DNA from: Nymphaea colorata
Lineage: Eukaryota; Streptophyta; Magnoliopsida; Nymphaeales; Nymphaeaceae
Assembly: GCF_008831285.2 (NCBI RefSeq)
Contig: NC_045144.1
Span: forward strand, 7,911,886 to 7,975,885
Length of the DNA: 64,000 bases
Direction of reading: 5' to 3'
Numbering within the stretch: the stretch's first letter is position 1; every line of letters starts with the position of its first letter. This document shows, piece after piece, positions 46,501 through 56,600 of the stretch. The position numbers and the translations under genes are program-made. The notes beneath the pieces are model-generated. The model made no database searches, was not told where the DNA came from, and worked only from the letters and a program-made list of their open reading frames with translations.

Positions 46501-46647
46501 GAAGCAGGGATGGTAGCTCTTAGAGAGGACCTTTCTGCAAGTATGGTCTCTAATCGCCATTTTCAAATAGCAAGAAACTCATTGACCCCTTTATTAACTA
46601 AAGACGACCTTGAGAAATATTCATCTTTCATGAGGAACCATCAATGA
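33404..46647 (+). CDS. CDC48B: CDC48B-like tandem AAA-ATPase, 12 exons
   Basis: Exons by frame and GT-AG sites: 33404-33547, 33684-33728, 34062-34117, 34263-34412, 34518-34625, 42238-42337, 42526-42810, 42891-43060, 44359-44487, 45110-45203, 45679-45756, 46348-46647. They join in frame to 552 residues plus stop. There are two AAA modules: Walker A GPPGTGK (57-63) and Walker B VIFIDEID (116-123), then GPPGCSKT (328-335) and IIFFDEAD (383-390). Each module has an R-x-P-G-R-F-D arginine-finger segment. There is no Cdc48 N-domain, as in Arabidopsis CDC48B (about 600 residues). The MEGSRG start matches that family; an in-frame ATG at 33314 could add 30 residues. The family is expected to remodel or unfold protein complexes; its substrate is unknown. 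Intron 5 (34626-42237) is 7.6 kb because a copia element lies in it, antisense. The coding exons look undamaged. Confidence 0.93.
35504..35959 (-). repeat. 3' LTR of the young copia element
   Basis: 456 bp. On the element strand it starts TGTTAAAATATAAATCC and ends TTTCTATCA. Inside are repeated AGAATCCTAGGAGACT-type segments (about 35690-35855) and a (GA)n microsatellite of 35 bases at 35561-35595. The gag-pol stop codon falls within its first bases on the element strand. Confidence 0.95.
35954..40207 (-). CDS. Copia gag-pol polyprotein, intact, 1417 residues
   Basis: The start is the ATG at 40207 ([11 protein letters not shown]) in good context (ATGG). The frame stays open upstream into the LTR, but no ATG there precedes gag. 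Domains: gag (about 15-230) with a CX2CX4HX4C zinc knuckle at 273-286; protease DSG at 318-320; GAG-pre-integrase LWHSRLGH at 476-483; integrase zinc-binding H478, H483, C512, C515 and catalytic D542, D605, E641; reverse transcriptase with D1008 and YVDD at 1093-1096; RNase H with D1261, E1304 and D1337. There are no internal stops or frameshifts. The final residues (LEGGC) are read through the polypurine tract, and the stop TAA lies inside the 3' LTR. It should support a self-contained copy-and-paste cycle, though activity is inferred only from integrity. Confidence 0.96.
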   Translation of the reverse strand: MENLSHSGMSSSFLPHLITEKLNHENYLIWKRQIMPFIRSQGLFGHLDGSTKAPPISVLQEIKNEAGEVIAVHEDNNPEHAMWMRRDQSLVAYILSTLSQQVLLSVSDDCTAEELWETLADTFSQISEARIMYLKKEFQNLSKGSTSIMDYLGRIKAVADQLAASGNNISDKEKVQQTLNGLGHDYHAFITALEVLPVLPSFNELQGKLLQHEMNMKRVIERTDQGNSQNVLAMNVKFGKSHGNSNHGGRGILPTPHNQGMSPLDTSRKIPICFQCNKKGHMKAQCWFNPQNKNKGVRHDYKQGGQSSKSTAKEWFLDSGAATHVTGNAGKLTNLSPHYGRSCIITGDGKSHPIKHIGNAHIPLSSSSLSLSNVVLAPNIKKNIISISKLIDDTSSSVEFTPSSVYVKDLQTKKMFARGERQGNMYVLKECLPKDSSTFDIGLKTFSLSHNASSVPSSCHFQSKVRGPNQFLESDLWHSRLGHCGRHFIEKLVTDSLIPRSSLPLTSSVKKCSSCGLCKSHILPFHNINQRASKPFETIFSDVWGPAPIDSMSGSRYYILFIDSYSRFTWIYFMKHKSEVPHIFRNFYAMIQTKFSSNVVHFQCDGGGEYSSLDFIEFLREKGITRQISCPYTPQQNGVVERKHRHIVESAMSMMHDTNVPISLWTEAFHTAVYIINCLPMTLLMSKSPYFTLLGKQPDYKNLKVFCCVCYVHVDAALRNKFQDKAIQCRFVGYADEYKGFRCYDPTTKRIKTSRNVIFDEHSFDNTNEMPMTIESYDPWTSTQLFNADPVIENDVPQSEDSERAIQPSDMAQSENQEDPTQSSSHHENNNEQSNDAHRYSGLIYSRRLRDRDAHSEEDNMPHLRRSQRIRHPIHRWVSYDSLSLDFQLFMAKIGKEEEPTSFDQASKSHHWRKAMKEEMDALHECGTWEIVPRPHEKNVVGSKWVYKIKYKPDGSIERHKARLVAKGFTQQYGEDYDETFSPVIKMGTIRVIISLAVEYGWRLHQMDVKNAFLHGDLREEVYMEQPPGYTKGDSHAWVCKLRKSIYGLKQASHSWFDSFSCKIQECGFRRCPLDHSLFIYRKENIFTLLLIYVDDIVITGNSEKHIEEAKVLMMQNFKMKELGDLRFFLGVEIDRHNNRLTLTQQKYTLDLLKKSGMSDCKPVGTPSVLNQRLSAQDGELYEDPTQYRSIVGALQYLTFTRPDIIYAVNQVSQFMHAPRDTHMDAVKRILRYLKGTAGDGLVYGKSENITTGHQLMTFTDADWAGDPDQRKFISGFCIFIGRNLVSWSCRKQKAVARSSTEAEYRCMAAGTAEVTWVRHLLEDIGEKIKTSMLMCDNQSAINIAFNPVQHGRTKHIEIDQHFVRQKVEDKEIQPIYVRTDEQVADLFTKGLTKERFWFLKGKLYMVQNHAQLEGGC
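35960..35970 (-). other. Polypurine tract of the young copia element
   Basis: TTGAGGGAGGG on the minus strand directly adjoins the 3' LTR. It primes plus-strand DNA synthesis and is also codons for the last residues of gag-pol. Confidence 0.9.
40411..40427 (-). other. Primer-binding site of the young copia element
   Basis: TGGTATCAGAGCGCCAG on the minus strand lies directly next to the 5' LTR end, with no spacer. It is complementary to the 3' end of initiator methionine tRNA, the usual copia primer. Confidence 0.95.
40428..40877 (-). repeat. 5' LTR of the young copia element
   Basis: 450 bp, identical by eye to the 3' LTR except for one substitution and a shorter GA run (29 bases at 40485-40513). 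On the element strand, GATTATAAATAGAGG (around 40577) offers a TATA box. Confidence 0.95.
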
Positions 46648-47690
46648 TAAGATTTATGTTTTTCTTTCCCCTTCCTTTTGTGCATAAATATTTTGTCTTG
46701 AAAAGATGCCGTGTTATTGGCATTCCCCTCCAGCTAAGTAGAAAAAAGCAGGTTTGCTTATGATATCCCCGTGAACGTAGAGCATATGGACTGTCTTATT
46801 TTCCTTTAATGATGGCAGCGTGTGAGGTCTGGCTCTTTATGCGAGATAATCTTATTGTTATTCTGGATGATGATTTGACAATTATATTAAATCAACCATC
46901 GCATGCGTCATCTAGATACAATATACATTCTTCCAGATTGTATATCTTTTTATGCGGAACCTTCTATTACCCCTTATGTTTCATTTGATATTAGCAACAT
47001 GGTTGTACGAGTCTCTATTGCAACCTAGGATTCATAATCCTTGTTCAGTGTTTCATTCTCATCGAATGGTAATACGAAGAACATCTTATCTAATTATCAA
47101 CACGAATGTGAAACCAATTATGCATATGCACATTAATAGCTTATGGAATGTAAGAACTCTGTAAGTCGCTTGATAAACTTAATTAATTGTTTTCATTGTT
47201 TCATGTGGTGGTGCATTCCTCAAAGTCGCTTTGAAATCATTAAACAAGTTGGTTCAACGATTTATCGTTACTTTACCACGCTTTTATATTTATTTGATCT
47301 GTATAGAGGTTAAATAAGTGAGGACTCTGTATTGATTATGAGGTACCCAATCAATTTAATTAATTCTTTGCATGGTTTCACTTGTAATTCTTTTTCAAAA
47401 AGGTAAATAACATGTTGGTACCTTGTCCTCGAAAAGTGGCACCTTGTAAGAACCAATCAAATTTATCAAAAGGCTTAGATGCTAAGTGGATTATTTTACT
47501 ATGATAATTTTTCCTGAAGAATTTGTGGGATCTATCAGCGTCTTTCATTAACTAGAAAGAGCGTATACCGGGAAGTAACACAATTCAAGTTCTTGTACCC
47601 ATTCATTTGTACACACAAACTGTCTATATTATATAGTTCCTTAACCCTCATTCTTCATTTACATGTACATCTACAGACATCAAATATGAA
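46648..47690. other. 3' flank of CDC48B and intergenic, no gene seen
   Basis: AT-rich sequence holding the 3' UTR of the CDC48B-like gene and non-coding DNA. No coding frame or RNA gene is recognisable. Confidence 0.5.
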
Positions 47691-47692
47691 CT

Positions 47693-47713
47693 GTCGATCT
47701 AAGATCGACAGCT
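47693..47713. repeat. 21-bp near-perfect palindrome
   Basis: CTGTCGATCT, one A, then AGATCGACAG: 10-bp perfect arms around one base. A CCGCC-rich segment (47740-47930) follows. Function unknown; it could be a hairpin or a dyad binding site. Confidence 0.6.
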
Positions 47714-48313
47714 CAGATCACACCTGTTTTTTTCTTCATGCACCTTCACTTCCTCTCCCTGTCCCTCTCCTTTCAACCAAAAGCCGCCGGCATCTCCTCC
47801 TGCCATTGTCGCCCCACCGGGGACTGTGAGGGAAGCCACACGGTGGCTTCCCTTTCCCCCGCGGCTCCCCTTTACCCCACCCGCCGTGTGACCTCCCCCA
47901 CTTCCTCCATCACCCATCCGTGAACTACCGTCCATAAAAAATGATGTTCCCAGATGACATGAAAATGATAGTCATGGTGTTATATATATATATATATATA
48001 CACTCAGCCTGAAATTTGTTCAATGAATATATCTTGTTTCCGCCTGCTAGGACGAATGAATGGCTAAGGTTTCATTACAATTAAGTGCTTGTGAGATAGG
48101 GCAGCAGCTTTTGCAGGTTCGGATTGGGGAAGGGTCGATAATGGCAGTAGGATATCTACTTATTGGGTTTCAAGGAGTTGGAGTTGAAATCAAATTTGAT
48201 ATACATAATTGAAAATTATAAATAAGTTCTCAATATTGGAACATGGGATCTTAAAAAGAAATTGGAAACTAAATCGTAACATTCTTAAATTTTATGACAT
48301 TGACTGCAAGCAG

Positions 48314-48505
48314 GGGCCGAGGCCAGGCCCCCCACTTTTGTGGAAAATTGAAAAATTTTCTATAAAATACATTTTTTTTAAATTTTTTGGTTGAACTCTG
48401 TAAAATTTTTGAAAAAAATAGATGTTGGCCCTTGTTAAGACTTTTCAAAAGTTTTATTTAGTGGTCGCACGGCTGTTAAAGAGGAAATCTTTGCTCCGCC
48501 ACTGG
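48314..48505. mobile_element. Possible hAT-type MITE remnant
   Basis: It begins CAGGGGCCGAGGCCAGG and ends GCTCCGCCACTG, the reverse complement of CAGTGGCGGAGC, so the ends match the CAGGGGCGGAG termini of Tip100-type hAT elements. The flanks (ACTGCAAG and GTGGAAGG) are only partly alike, so the 8-bp duplication is not convincing. The interior is AT-rich and non-coding. Confidence 0.55.
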
Positions 48506-49824
48506 TGGAAGGAAAAAGTTGTTTACTTTATGAGATCTCCTAATTGGTAAAAGTTCCTGAACCTTGTCCAACAAAAAATTGCGCCGCAGTTTCACCAGTT
48601 TGAGGGTTCAAAGCTACGTCATTGATCATCCTGCCAAGCTTAGTTTCCACATTTTGTGACGTCTTATCAACTTGATGGTATCGTCAATAAACGATGCATG
48701 TAATTTAAGTAGAGTCTTGCCGTAAAAACAATCGCATGGCGAGGAAATGTTAAGAAAAAAAGGATGTAGATGGGATCTATACGGATATTGCTTAGATTGA
48801 CTTAAGAGTGAAACCAAGTTTGGATATACATGATACCAAGCTATGTTTGATTTCTTACATGTAAAAAGTAAACATTTATTGGATTTGACAAGAAAATCCT
48901 TCCAATGACCATTCAACTAACTGAATTCGCCAATTTATTTGTAAACAGAAAAAAAAATATAAAAAGTTGCCTGACTTAAAATAACAAATCAAGTTTTTCA
49001 GAACAGGTTTTATGTCAGGCTCCTAAGGCGAGATTGTGTGTTGGGAACTGGGGTCACTGAGATTTGCTTCTGAACCTATTATGGTATAGAGGAAAAACGC
49101 AATTGAATGTGATAGCAACCACCCCATAATTGGAATACTTCTTATAAAAAGACAGAAATACCCCTCTTGACTAACATGGAAATCAGCCTCTTAAGTTTTA
49201 AGGATCAATAAAAGAACAATCTTTTTAAAGAAACAGATCCACCTTTTCACCCAATTAAATGACCCTTGTTTACAGATCTCAGTATGCAAAGAAAAGTAGG
49301 GCCCGGATTCGAAACGTGAGATTCATATTCCCCAAATAAAAAATATTCACTTAGTTAATTGGATCTGAATTTGATACTGTCTTTTCTCCATCTGATTAAC
49401 CCTACCGTGCCAAATCTGGTAACTTCGCCAAGTTTACCGACATATTATTATGTGACCGTTTGATGGTTTTTCCAAGTAAAATTAAATAGTTCTAAATTTG
49501 TTTGATATTCTTAGTTTGATGAATCATAGATTTTTTTTTCGGATTCCATTTTAAAACTATGCCACTTAAAACATACAAATTTAAGACGTTAGCTTCTTAA
49601 GCACGCGCTCGGTTATATTTTGGATTTAGAATTTGTATTTGAACTTGAATAGCAATTGGATCCTATTTGTTTTCGCGAGATCCCGAAAAATTTTAATATC
49701 CGTAACGGGTGGCGGCGGTAAACAGTATCGGATCAAGGTGCGTTTTTGTAGATTTAGGTCCATAGCTAAACGTGGAACTGAACTTCTAAGTTGGTCCGGA
49801 TCCGAAAGCTTTACCACCGCCCTC

Positions 49825-49853
49825 TATAAATACCCTTCACCTCCCTCTATAAA
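49825..49853 (+). promoter_or_regulatory. Two TATA boxes upstream of intact TAF8
   Basis: TATAAATACC occurs twice, at 49825 and 49848, within CCCTCTATAAATACC repeats spaced 23 bp apart. A likely 5' UTR intron follows, with donor ACG|GTAAGCG at 50020/50021. In the pseudogene copy both TATA motifs are changed. Confidence 0.6.
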
Positions 49854-50552
49854 TACCACTCGTGGGTTAGCCGGTTCGACCGTCGCCCGCGCCCCTCCCT
49901 TTGTTCTTGTTAGGGTTTTGACGGGGGTTTAGGCGACCAGCCAAATCTACCGATAGTTTTCGCGCTCTCGTTTCTAAGGACCCACGGTTCCTCCCGTTCT
50001 GGATTCCGGATTCTTTCACGGTAAGCGTTCAATTTTTCCCCCGTGGTCTTCAAGTTTTCCCGTGGTTGTCCGTTCTCTTGATCGTCGATTATGCCCTCCA
50101 ATTTTGCTAAAGTAGTCTAGGATTTCTCGGCTTTGGATGGGAACATTAGGTTGGTCCTCTGTGCAGGATGATTTCTTCTTTTTTGCTTTTGAATATGGTG
50201 TCTTGGTAGATGAGTTGATTGTTTCGGAGGGAAGCCCTAAGAAATCTTGGGGAATTTGTGGGTGCTTTTCTTCTGATTGATCCATAGTCTCTGAAAGGGA
50301 GTTACGTTCTTTGATATTTTTTAAACTGAAAAAGGTGGTAACTGTTGTCCCGCATTATTATTTCTAGATCATTTTTGTTGAGGACTTCCATTATTGGCCA
50401 TGATTGGTTCACTTGTTCCATTTCGTGAGAATGGAGATCTTTTGGATGAAGTTGAGGGGTTTAGTTTGGCGGATGGGACATGCGTAAGGAAAATGGGGTT
50501 TCTGCGTTGGAAGATCAGAGGAGGCATTTGAAAGTGGTCCTCAAGTCAGATT

Positions 50553-51779
50553 TTGAATATGACCGATGGCGGCGGTCCGAGTGGAAGAGTTAGATGCCTA
50601 GGCGACAGCGCCTGTTCCAGTGGTCGAGGAGATTTTGCCCGAGCTGTTGCTCAGATTAGTGTGGCCCAGATATGTGAAAGTGTGGGCTATCAGGCATTTA
50701 GGCAATCGGCACTGGAGTCTCTAGCAGATATTTCGATTAGGTACATTCAAGATCTTGGAAGATCTGCTAGCTTTCACGCCAATTCAGCTGGAAGGACCGA
50801 GTCCAACGTGTTTGATGTCATTCGGGCTCTTAAAGAGCTCCATTGTTCTGTTGGGTTTTCCGACGTGTCTGAAAGCAGCGGCTGCAGCCTTTCAGCATCT
50901 GGTCTCATCAAAGAGATCATGCAGTACGCAAGCTTGGCGGAGGAGATACCGTTTGTTCGTGCAGTTCCACGTTTTCCGATTATCAGGGAATGTAGATTGG
51001 CCCCAAATTTCTTGAGAATCGGTGAGGCTCCCCCGGGTGCACATATTCCATCTTGGTTGCCTGCTTTTCCTGATTCTCACACTTATAGAAGTACGCCTGT
51101 TTGGAATGAGAGGGCAACAGACCCACGGACAGATAAAATTGAGCAGTCAAGGCAACGGAGGAAGGCAGAGAGATCACTGGTGAATTTACAGCAGAGATTG
51201 ATGTGTAACGGGACCGCAACAACTGCGTTTAGTTTGGTGGATGGGGATTTTGGGGTAAGAGGAAAACATAAAGAGGAGAAGCGGATTGAAAACACAGCAT
51301 TCGGCTTGGTAGATGGGGATTTTGGGATTAGAGGAAAACCCAAAGACGTGAAGCAGATTGAAAATCCTTTTCTTGCACCACCTCTTCCATTTGGAGAGAA
51401 GGAGGTATCTCACGTTACTCTTCTCCCCAGACTTTCTGACCATAGTAATGTTGATGGCCAACCTAGTCTTCCTTCAGTGGTTGAGACATTCCGCCCAGCT
51501 ATTGAAGCAGCAAAATATGGACTTGGGACGTCAAGTGGTAATGGTGGTCCAACAGATGAACAGGTTCTTCCCAGTGATCGACCGGCTGTAAATTTCAAGC
51601 TGGGGTCCCCAAAAAATGTGTCCGGCTCGTCTATGGGAATGAATGTTAAGAATTTGCAGAATTCTGGCAAGAACTCCCATTGGTTCCCAAGGGATGAGGA
51701 TAAGGATGACAAGAAAAGAAGAGCAGAACAAATACTTAAGGAAGCAATAGAAAATCCACAAGAACTTGCTCAGTTGTAA
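50553..51779 (+). CDS. TAF8: TFIID subunit 8 (TAF8), intact, 408 residues
   Basis: Histone-fold subunit of the general transcription factor TFIID, in the nucleus; in the family TAF8 pairs with TAF10. The bromodomain-associated histone fold spans about residues 27-97 (FARAVAQISVAQICESVG, ISIRYIQDLG, SNVFDVIRALKEL). A TAF8-specific segment follows at about 138-178 (PRFPIIRECRLAPNFLRIG, HIPSWLPAFPDSHTY). The C-terminal half has a tandem repeat of about 24 residues: SLVDGDFGVRGK (from 227) and GLVDGDFGIRGK (from 251). The extreme C terminus is basic and helical (KKRRAEQILKEAIE). The coding region is one uninterrupted exon, as I recall for Arabidopsis TAF8. An intron probably lies in the 5' UTR. 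The ATG is the first in frame and matches the duplicate copy. A damaged duplicate lies at 23737-24911. Confidence 0.93.
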   Translation: MNMTDGGGPSGRVRCLGDSACSSGRGDFARAVAQISVAQICESVGYQAFRQSALESLADISIRYIQDLGRSASFHANSAGRTESNVFDVIRALKELHCSVGFSDVSESSGCSLSASGLIKEIMQYASLAEEIPFVRAVPRFPIIRECRLAPNFLRIGEAPPGAHIPSWLPAFPDSHTYRSTPVWNERATDPRTDKIEQSRQRRKAERSLVNLQQRLMCNGTATTAFSLVDGDFGVRGKHKEEKRIENTAFGLVDGDFGIRGKPKDVKQIENPFLAPPLPFGEKEVSHVTLLPRLSDHSNVDGQPSLPSVVETFRPAIEAAKYGLGTSSGNGGPTDEQVLPSDRPAVNFKLGSPKNVSGSSMGMNVKNLQNSGKNSHWFPRDEDKDDKKRRAEQILKEAIENPQELAQL

Positions 51780-53417
51780 TGATATGGGTTGTTCGAGTCC
51801 GGGCCTTTTCTTTGTAAAGTATGGTCTTAGATGAGCTCAGTTGATATGCCATGGTAATTGCTTGGTCACCTTGTAACCAAAAGAAATTGTGGTTTATGCT
51901 GTTGGTGCTACGTCTTGGATGGGGAAGTACGTTGTTGTTAAAAATCTGTGACATTATTGCTGAAGATTATTCTATTTCACATTGGCAGGTTCACTGTAAG
52001 GTATGAGTAGCTCTGTTCTTGCTGAAATGAGATCTTTTGCACAATCTATTCTTTAGAAAAGACTTCACTTCTCTTAATTTGGCTCTCCAAGAGTTGTGGA
52101 CTTCTTTCCTTTCCTATTCTTGCAAGTTTCTCTTCATGTGGATAAGGAGAGAAGGTTCCATTTAAACCATCTCTTTGTTGGGTTTGTTCATACACGGGAA
52201 ATGTGATGTTTTAGTTTTTTTAACTGTCGTTATTATTTAAGGGGAAAACGAAGGCATTCATTTTTTTTATTTGGAACGTGGAATTTGATATGTTGCAAGA
52301 CAAATGATAGTGGATGTAGTATTGACTTCTTCCTGAACTAATCTGCGACCAAAAGTGATTGCTAGACATAAGAACTGCTGTGGGGATCTTATTTAAGTTC
52401 AAGTTGATACTACAATCTGTAGATTAGTTTATCAACTTTTGTTTGTTGCCACTAGTACTAAGTGAAACCTTGTGTAGAGTTTCAGAGATGATGAACCAAT
52501 CCAAAGTTTTTCATGGCAACAACTAGGTTTGTGTGAGTTTCAAACTTTCTTTCGCACACTGAATCTAATACTTTTTCATGGTATTTCTCACCGCGAAGAC
52601 TGATGTGGTGCTTGAAGGTACCTGCCATATCGTCAAGACATCCAGCCAGAAATTGTTATCAACATTGAGCTTACGTGACCAACCGCATTTCCAAAATTTT
52701 GTCGTTTAACCTGCTTCAGCTGGATTCTTTCTAGCCTTGCAATAATGATGCCCTCAATCTCAAATTGCTGGAGAGTGTGAGACTCTGTTACCTAATTCTA
52801 AAGACCACTTCCATGTTTTGATACCAAAAATTGCTGAATGTCTTCTGTGACTTGATAATTTTGAAATGGATTTGGCAAGCATCTTCCAAATAGTCGAACC
52901 TGTATAACTTATTACCAACATCATCAGTGGTTCAGTTAACGACCCCATCCTTTGCGGATTTAGTTTCTGACTTTCTGTGCATTCTTTTTCTTGCACAAAT
53001 GTGGCCTTGGAAACTTTTGAGCTTATTTAAATCGTTTATTTGGATAACATTGACTTTTTGAACCGAGGATGCGTCTAAAACGTGAAAAAATATATATATA
53101 AAAAAATTCTAGAAATTGCCAATGTTATTGGAGTATGCTTCTCCCCAATGGCATTGGCTTTCATTTGTCTACATATATGCACACTGGTGTGAATTTTCAA
53201 TGCCAGCCCCTACGCAGCAGTCTCAGAGTCAGAGGAGCTCTAATACCTAGTTAAGGCCAGAGGAGGAGTAAGAAATAGATTAACCGAAGTCAAGAAAGAA
53301 ATGAAACGGTCTTCAATCATTTCTCCTTGTTTAATTGGTGCCAAATTGAACGACGTGAAACGGTCAAGTTACGTGCGTGATTGAAAGGTCAGTGTGATTA
53401 CTAGATCAGTTTCCTTC

Positions 53418-53564
53418 TAATGTTGCCGGATGTTTAATTTTGAGGCATTGAAAATCATGTCAAAGGCCACAGATGTTGCAGAAGTGGTCTTGTCGTCCGC
53501 ATGAAATTTCAATCTTCAGATAAATTATGGTAACTTGTAAATAGTCATTATGTGCGTTCCAAAC

Positions 53565-53608
<44 letters not shown>

Positions 53609-56600
53609 GAAGAGAGAGAGAATCTTTATTCAACATTGCACAACCGCCACCTCTAACGAGGAGTTAAAGGGGGCGCTAGTGCCCGGTCGGGAAATCATGC
53701 AAACAGAAGTTGCTTGTGATCACAAAACGTTTTTTTATAGGTTACCGGGCGTTTGATTACTCTTGATCTGAAAGCCATGGATTTGATATGGATCCGATAT
53801 GACATGATGTTGCAAAAAATCTATGGTAAAATCCATGATTCATCAAAATAAGGATCTCTAATGTTGACCTTAGATTTCATACTTAAAATTCTTATTTTAT
53901 ATTTTTGCATTAAGAGAAGGCCAGATAAAGATGGGATGGTTTCAAAAAAGGTTTAAAAAAAGGGGCTCCTGTTGATGCACAAAGATGTAACTGTGGTTCA
54001 GCAAACTGGGTTCAGGTCATCTGAAGCTGTTAACGTCAACCAGATCCCCTGTCGCAACAGTTCTGAACTTAAATCTGGATATATTGTATACTAGTTTTTT
54101 TAATTGTAAAATTTTATTAAATGATTACAAGGGTGATTTGTGTATTATGGCATTCTACCTGGACAGTGGGATGCCCCAAACCACATGATGCTATGCTTCA
54201 AAAATTGATGCATGGTTTTACTTCTTGCCTCCAGATCCTTGCCTTTAGAAAGACATCGTATGTTTTCTGCATCTTAAAGCAAAGAACGAGCAAAGAAAGG
54301 AAGAGAAAGAATGGGTCCGTATAAATAGCTTAAGTGAGACCGGATACAGATTCGGGTATGGGAACAATAATTTTGAAAAATATGGATGCAGACAAATGCA
54401 AAAACCATAAAATTTTCAAAATTGTAACAAAATTTAAGTAAACAAATCACATAAATAAAAGTAGTGCGTGTTAATAGCCAACAACCTCACAAAAATAGAA
54501 TGAAAACTGAGTTAGAACAAATTAAACAAAGTAGTTGGTTGGATCGATTCCAATCAGACAAGTACTCCAATGTGTCCACGTACCCATTTTGGTGTGTGGG
54601 TAAGGCAACCCAGTGTGGGCACCGTGCCTAAGTACCCATGATTCTTGAGGAGGGCATCATATTAGAAAAAAGGGACCTAACAGTGTGATCTAATCAATTT
54701 AACAATAAAACTAGTTTTTAAACTCCAAAGCCGGAATCCCCAAGGGGGTTGGTACAACGGAATCGACTAGGGGCTGGCCTCCGCTTAGAATCCTCGAGAA
54801 CCAGCTCTTTGTGCTGCAAATGAAGGGTTACCAATGCACAAATTGAAGCACTACAGAGGCAGCATCTCGAGGCAGCCATGGACGAGATAAGAGGTTGGAT
54901 GGGGGCTTCGACCTTCTGTCTTCTCGAATGGTGGGTCATACCTCACAAAAAAAAAAAATGCAAAGTCCAAGTTTGAGCCGAGAACTCTCTCAGCTATGGA
55001 GCTGGGGCTCCAGATAAAGATTGGTCCATTTGATCATTCTAACCTTAAACTGGTGGATCTGTCATGTTAGCATGACGCTTCTTTAGCAAAGTTGGTTGCT
55101 TATCTAATATGGCACATTCATCTCTGCTTGAAAAGGTTCCATGAATTACATTGACTCGTCAATTTGACAAGATGTCATAGTTCAAAATCAGGTATTTGTC
55201 ACTACGCTGATGGTTGCAGCGGGTAACCTGTGGGCTGTGGGTCCGATAAATGGTGCTATTTAGATGTCCGCTTTGCAATTGTTTCAAGTTGGATGGTTGA
55301 GAGAAAAATAAAGAGAAAAAGGAGATTTTTTAATCCATTTTTCAAGAAGCCATTTTTGCTGGGGTCTGATGAGCCAATAGCTTGAACGCGTTCACTCTGG
55401 TTTTTTAGCAATAATCACATTTTAGTTACGTAACGTTAGTTTACAACTCTTTTTTTTCTTTGTTTTTCTTTCAACGATGGATAGCTAAAATAATTCATTA
55501 TAAGTCTAGCACCTAAGAGTCTGGTAGCCTATATATATAAACAAATTCTTGGTTGCCGCAAAGGAGCTGCACCAGCAAGTGCATGACTTAGGCTACTGTT
55601 GTATCTATAAGTGAATGATATACATTCCTTAAAAGAAGCACCAGCAAGGTGACAATTTTTTGTCAGTTCACAGTGTTGAAGTTTCCACGGGGATTTCCAT
55701 CTAGGACTTCCACAGTGATCTCCAAAGAGCCTATCATTGGACAGCATCAGTGCTTTGGAGGGCATTTTGGTCATTCTTATCTATTGCAAGGTACTGGCAA
55801 GATTCTGCCTAGCCATCAGAGACAACCAAAGACCTTGTTTTAACTGTGTCGGCGGACGAACCTGACCCATCAGAGACAACCAAGGACATTGTTTTAACTG
55901 TGTCGCAGGACAGTATAACTCTGATTGTAATATTACATGATCAACAATTATGATAAGCTTCTATAGAGATTGACAAGGAGCTACTGGGGCCATGCTTGCT
56001 CAGAAGCTTATGCTTCGGTGGTAGGTGTACAAGTGAATGTGCAGTCAGGTCCTTTATGTACTGTCTCTGCTACCGAAAATGGCCTGTCCATATTGGATAT
56101 CTCTCTAGCATTATTTACAATCTAAAGAAAAGACAGTGACCATAGTTTTAGTTGTATTGTAGTAGTTGGTCCACAATTAATTTAATATGCTTCCATCTTG
56201 ACTGACATGCAGTTGCGGTTTGTTCTAACGAGTGAGGAAACACATACACACATTATTGTTGGACATAAATGCAGTTATTTTCTCTGTAAGACAACTCGCG
56301 ATTGATCATTAATCATTTACAGCACTTGTTGTAAGATCATTGTCACAAATATCGTTCTCATGAAAACATCGGCACGGTTATTTTTTGGTATTTTTTTGGT
56401 AAAGTTGTTTTTCTCAAGAAAATTTCAGAAAAAATTCCACAAAATGTAAAAAAATAAAAGATCCTAAAAATTAGAAAAAATAAAATAAATTATAAACGAA
56501 TAAAAAAGTGAAAAAATCATCAAAAGATCATGAGAAAATTGTTAGATATTTCTTTTCACTGAGATTTTCCTGTTATTTTTGCAATATCTGTGACAATGGT

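Larger units (their letters stand above)
49321..53417 (+). repeat. Segmental duplication unit B (partner 22511-26620)
   Basis: Collinear with unit A, same orientation, about 4.1 kb. It includes the intact TAF8 gene, its promoter and about 1.6 kb of 3' flank. Internal differences include a deletion of most of a family X insertion near 53210 and several short insertions. Confidence 0.9.
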
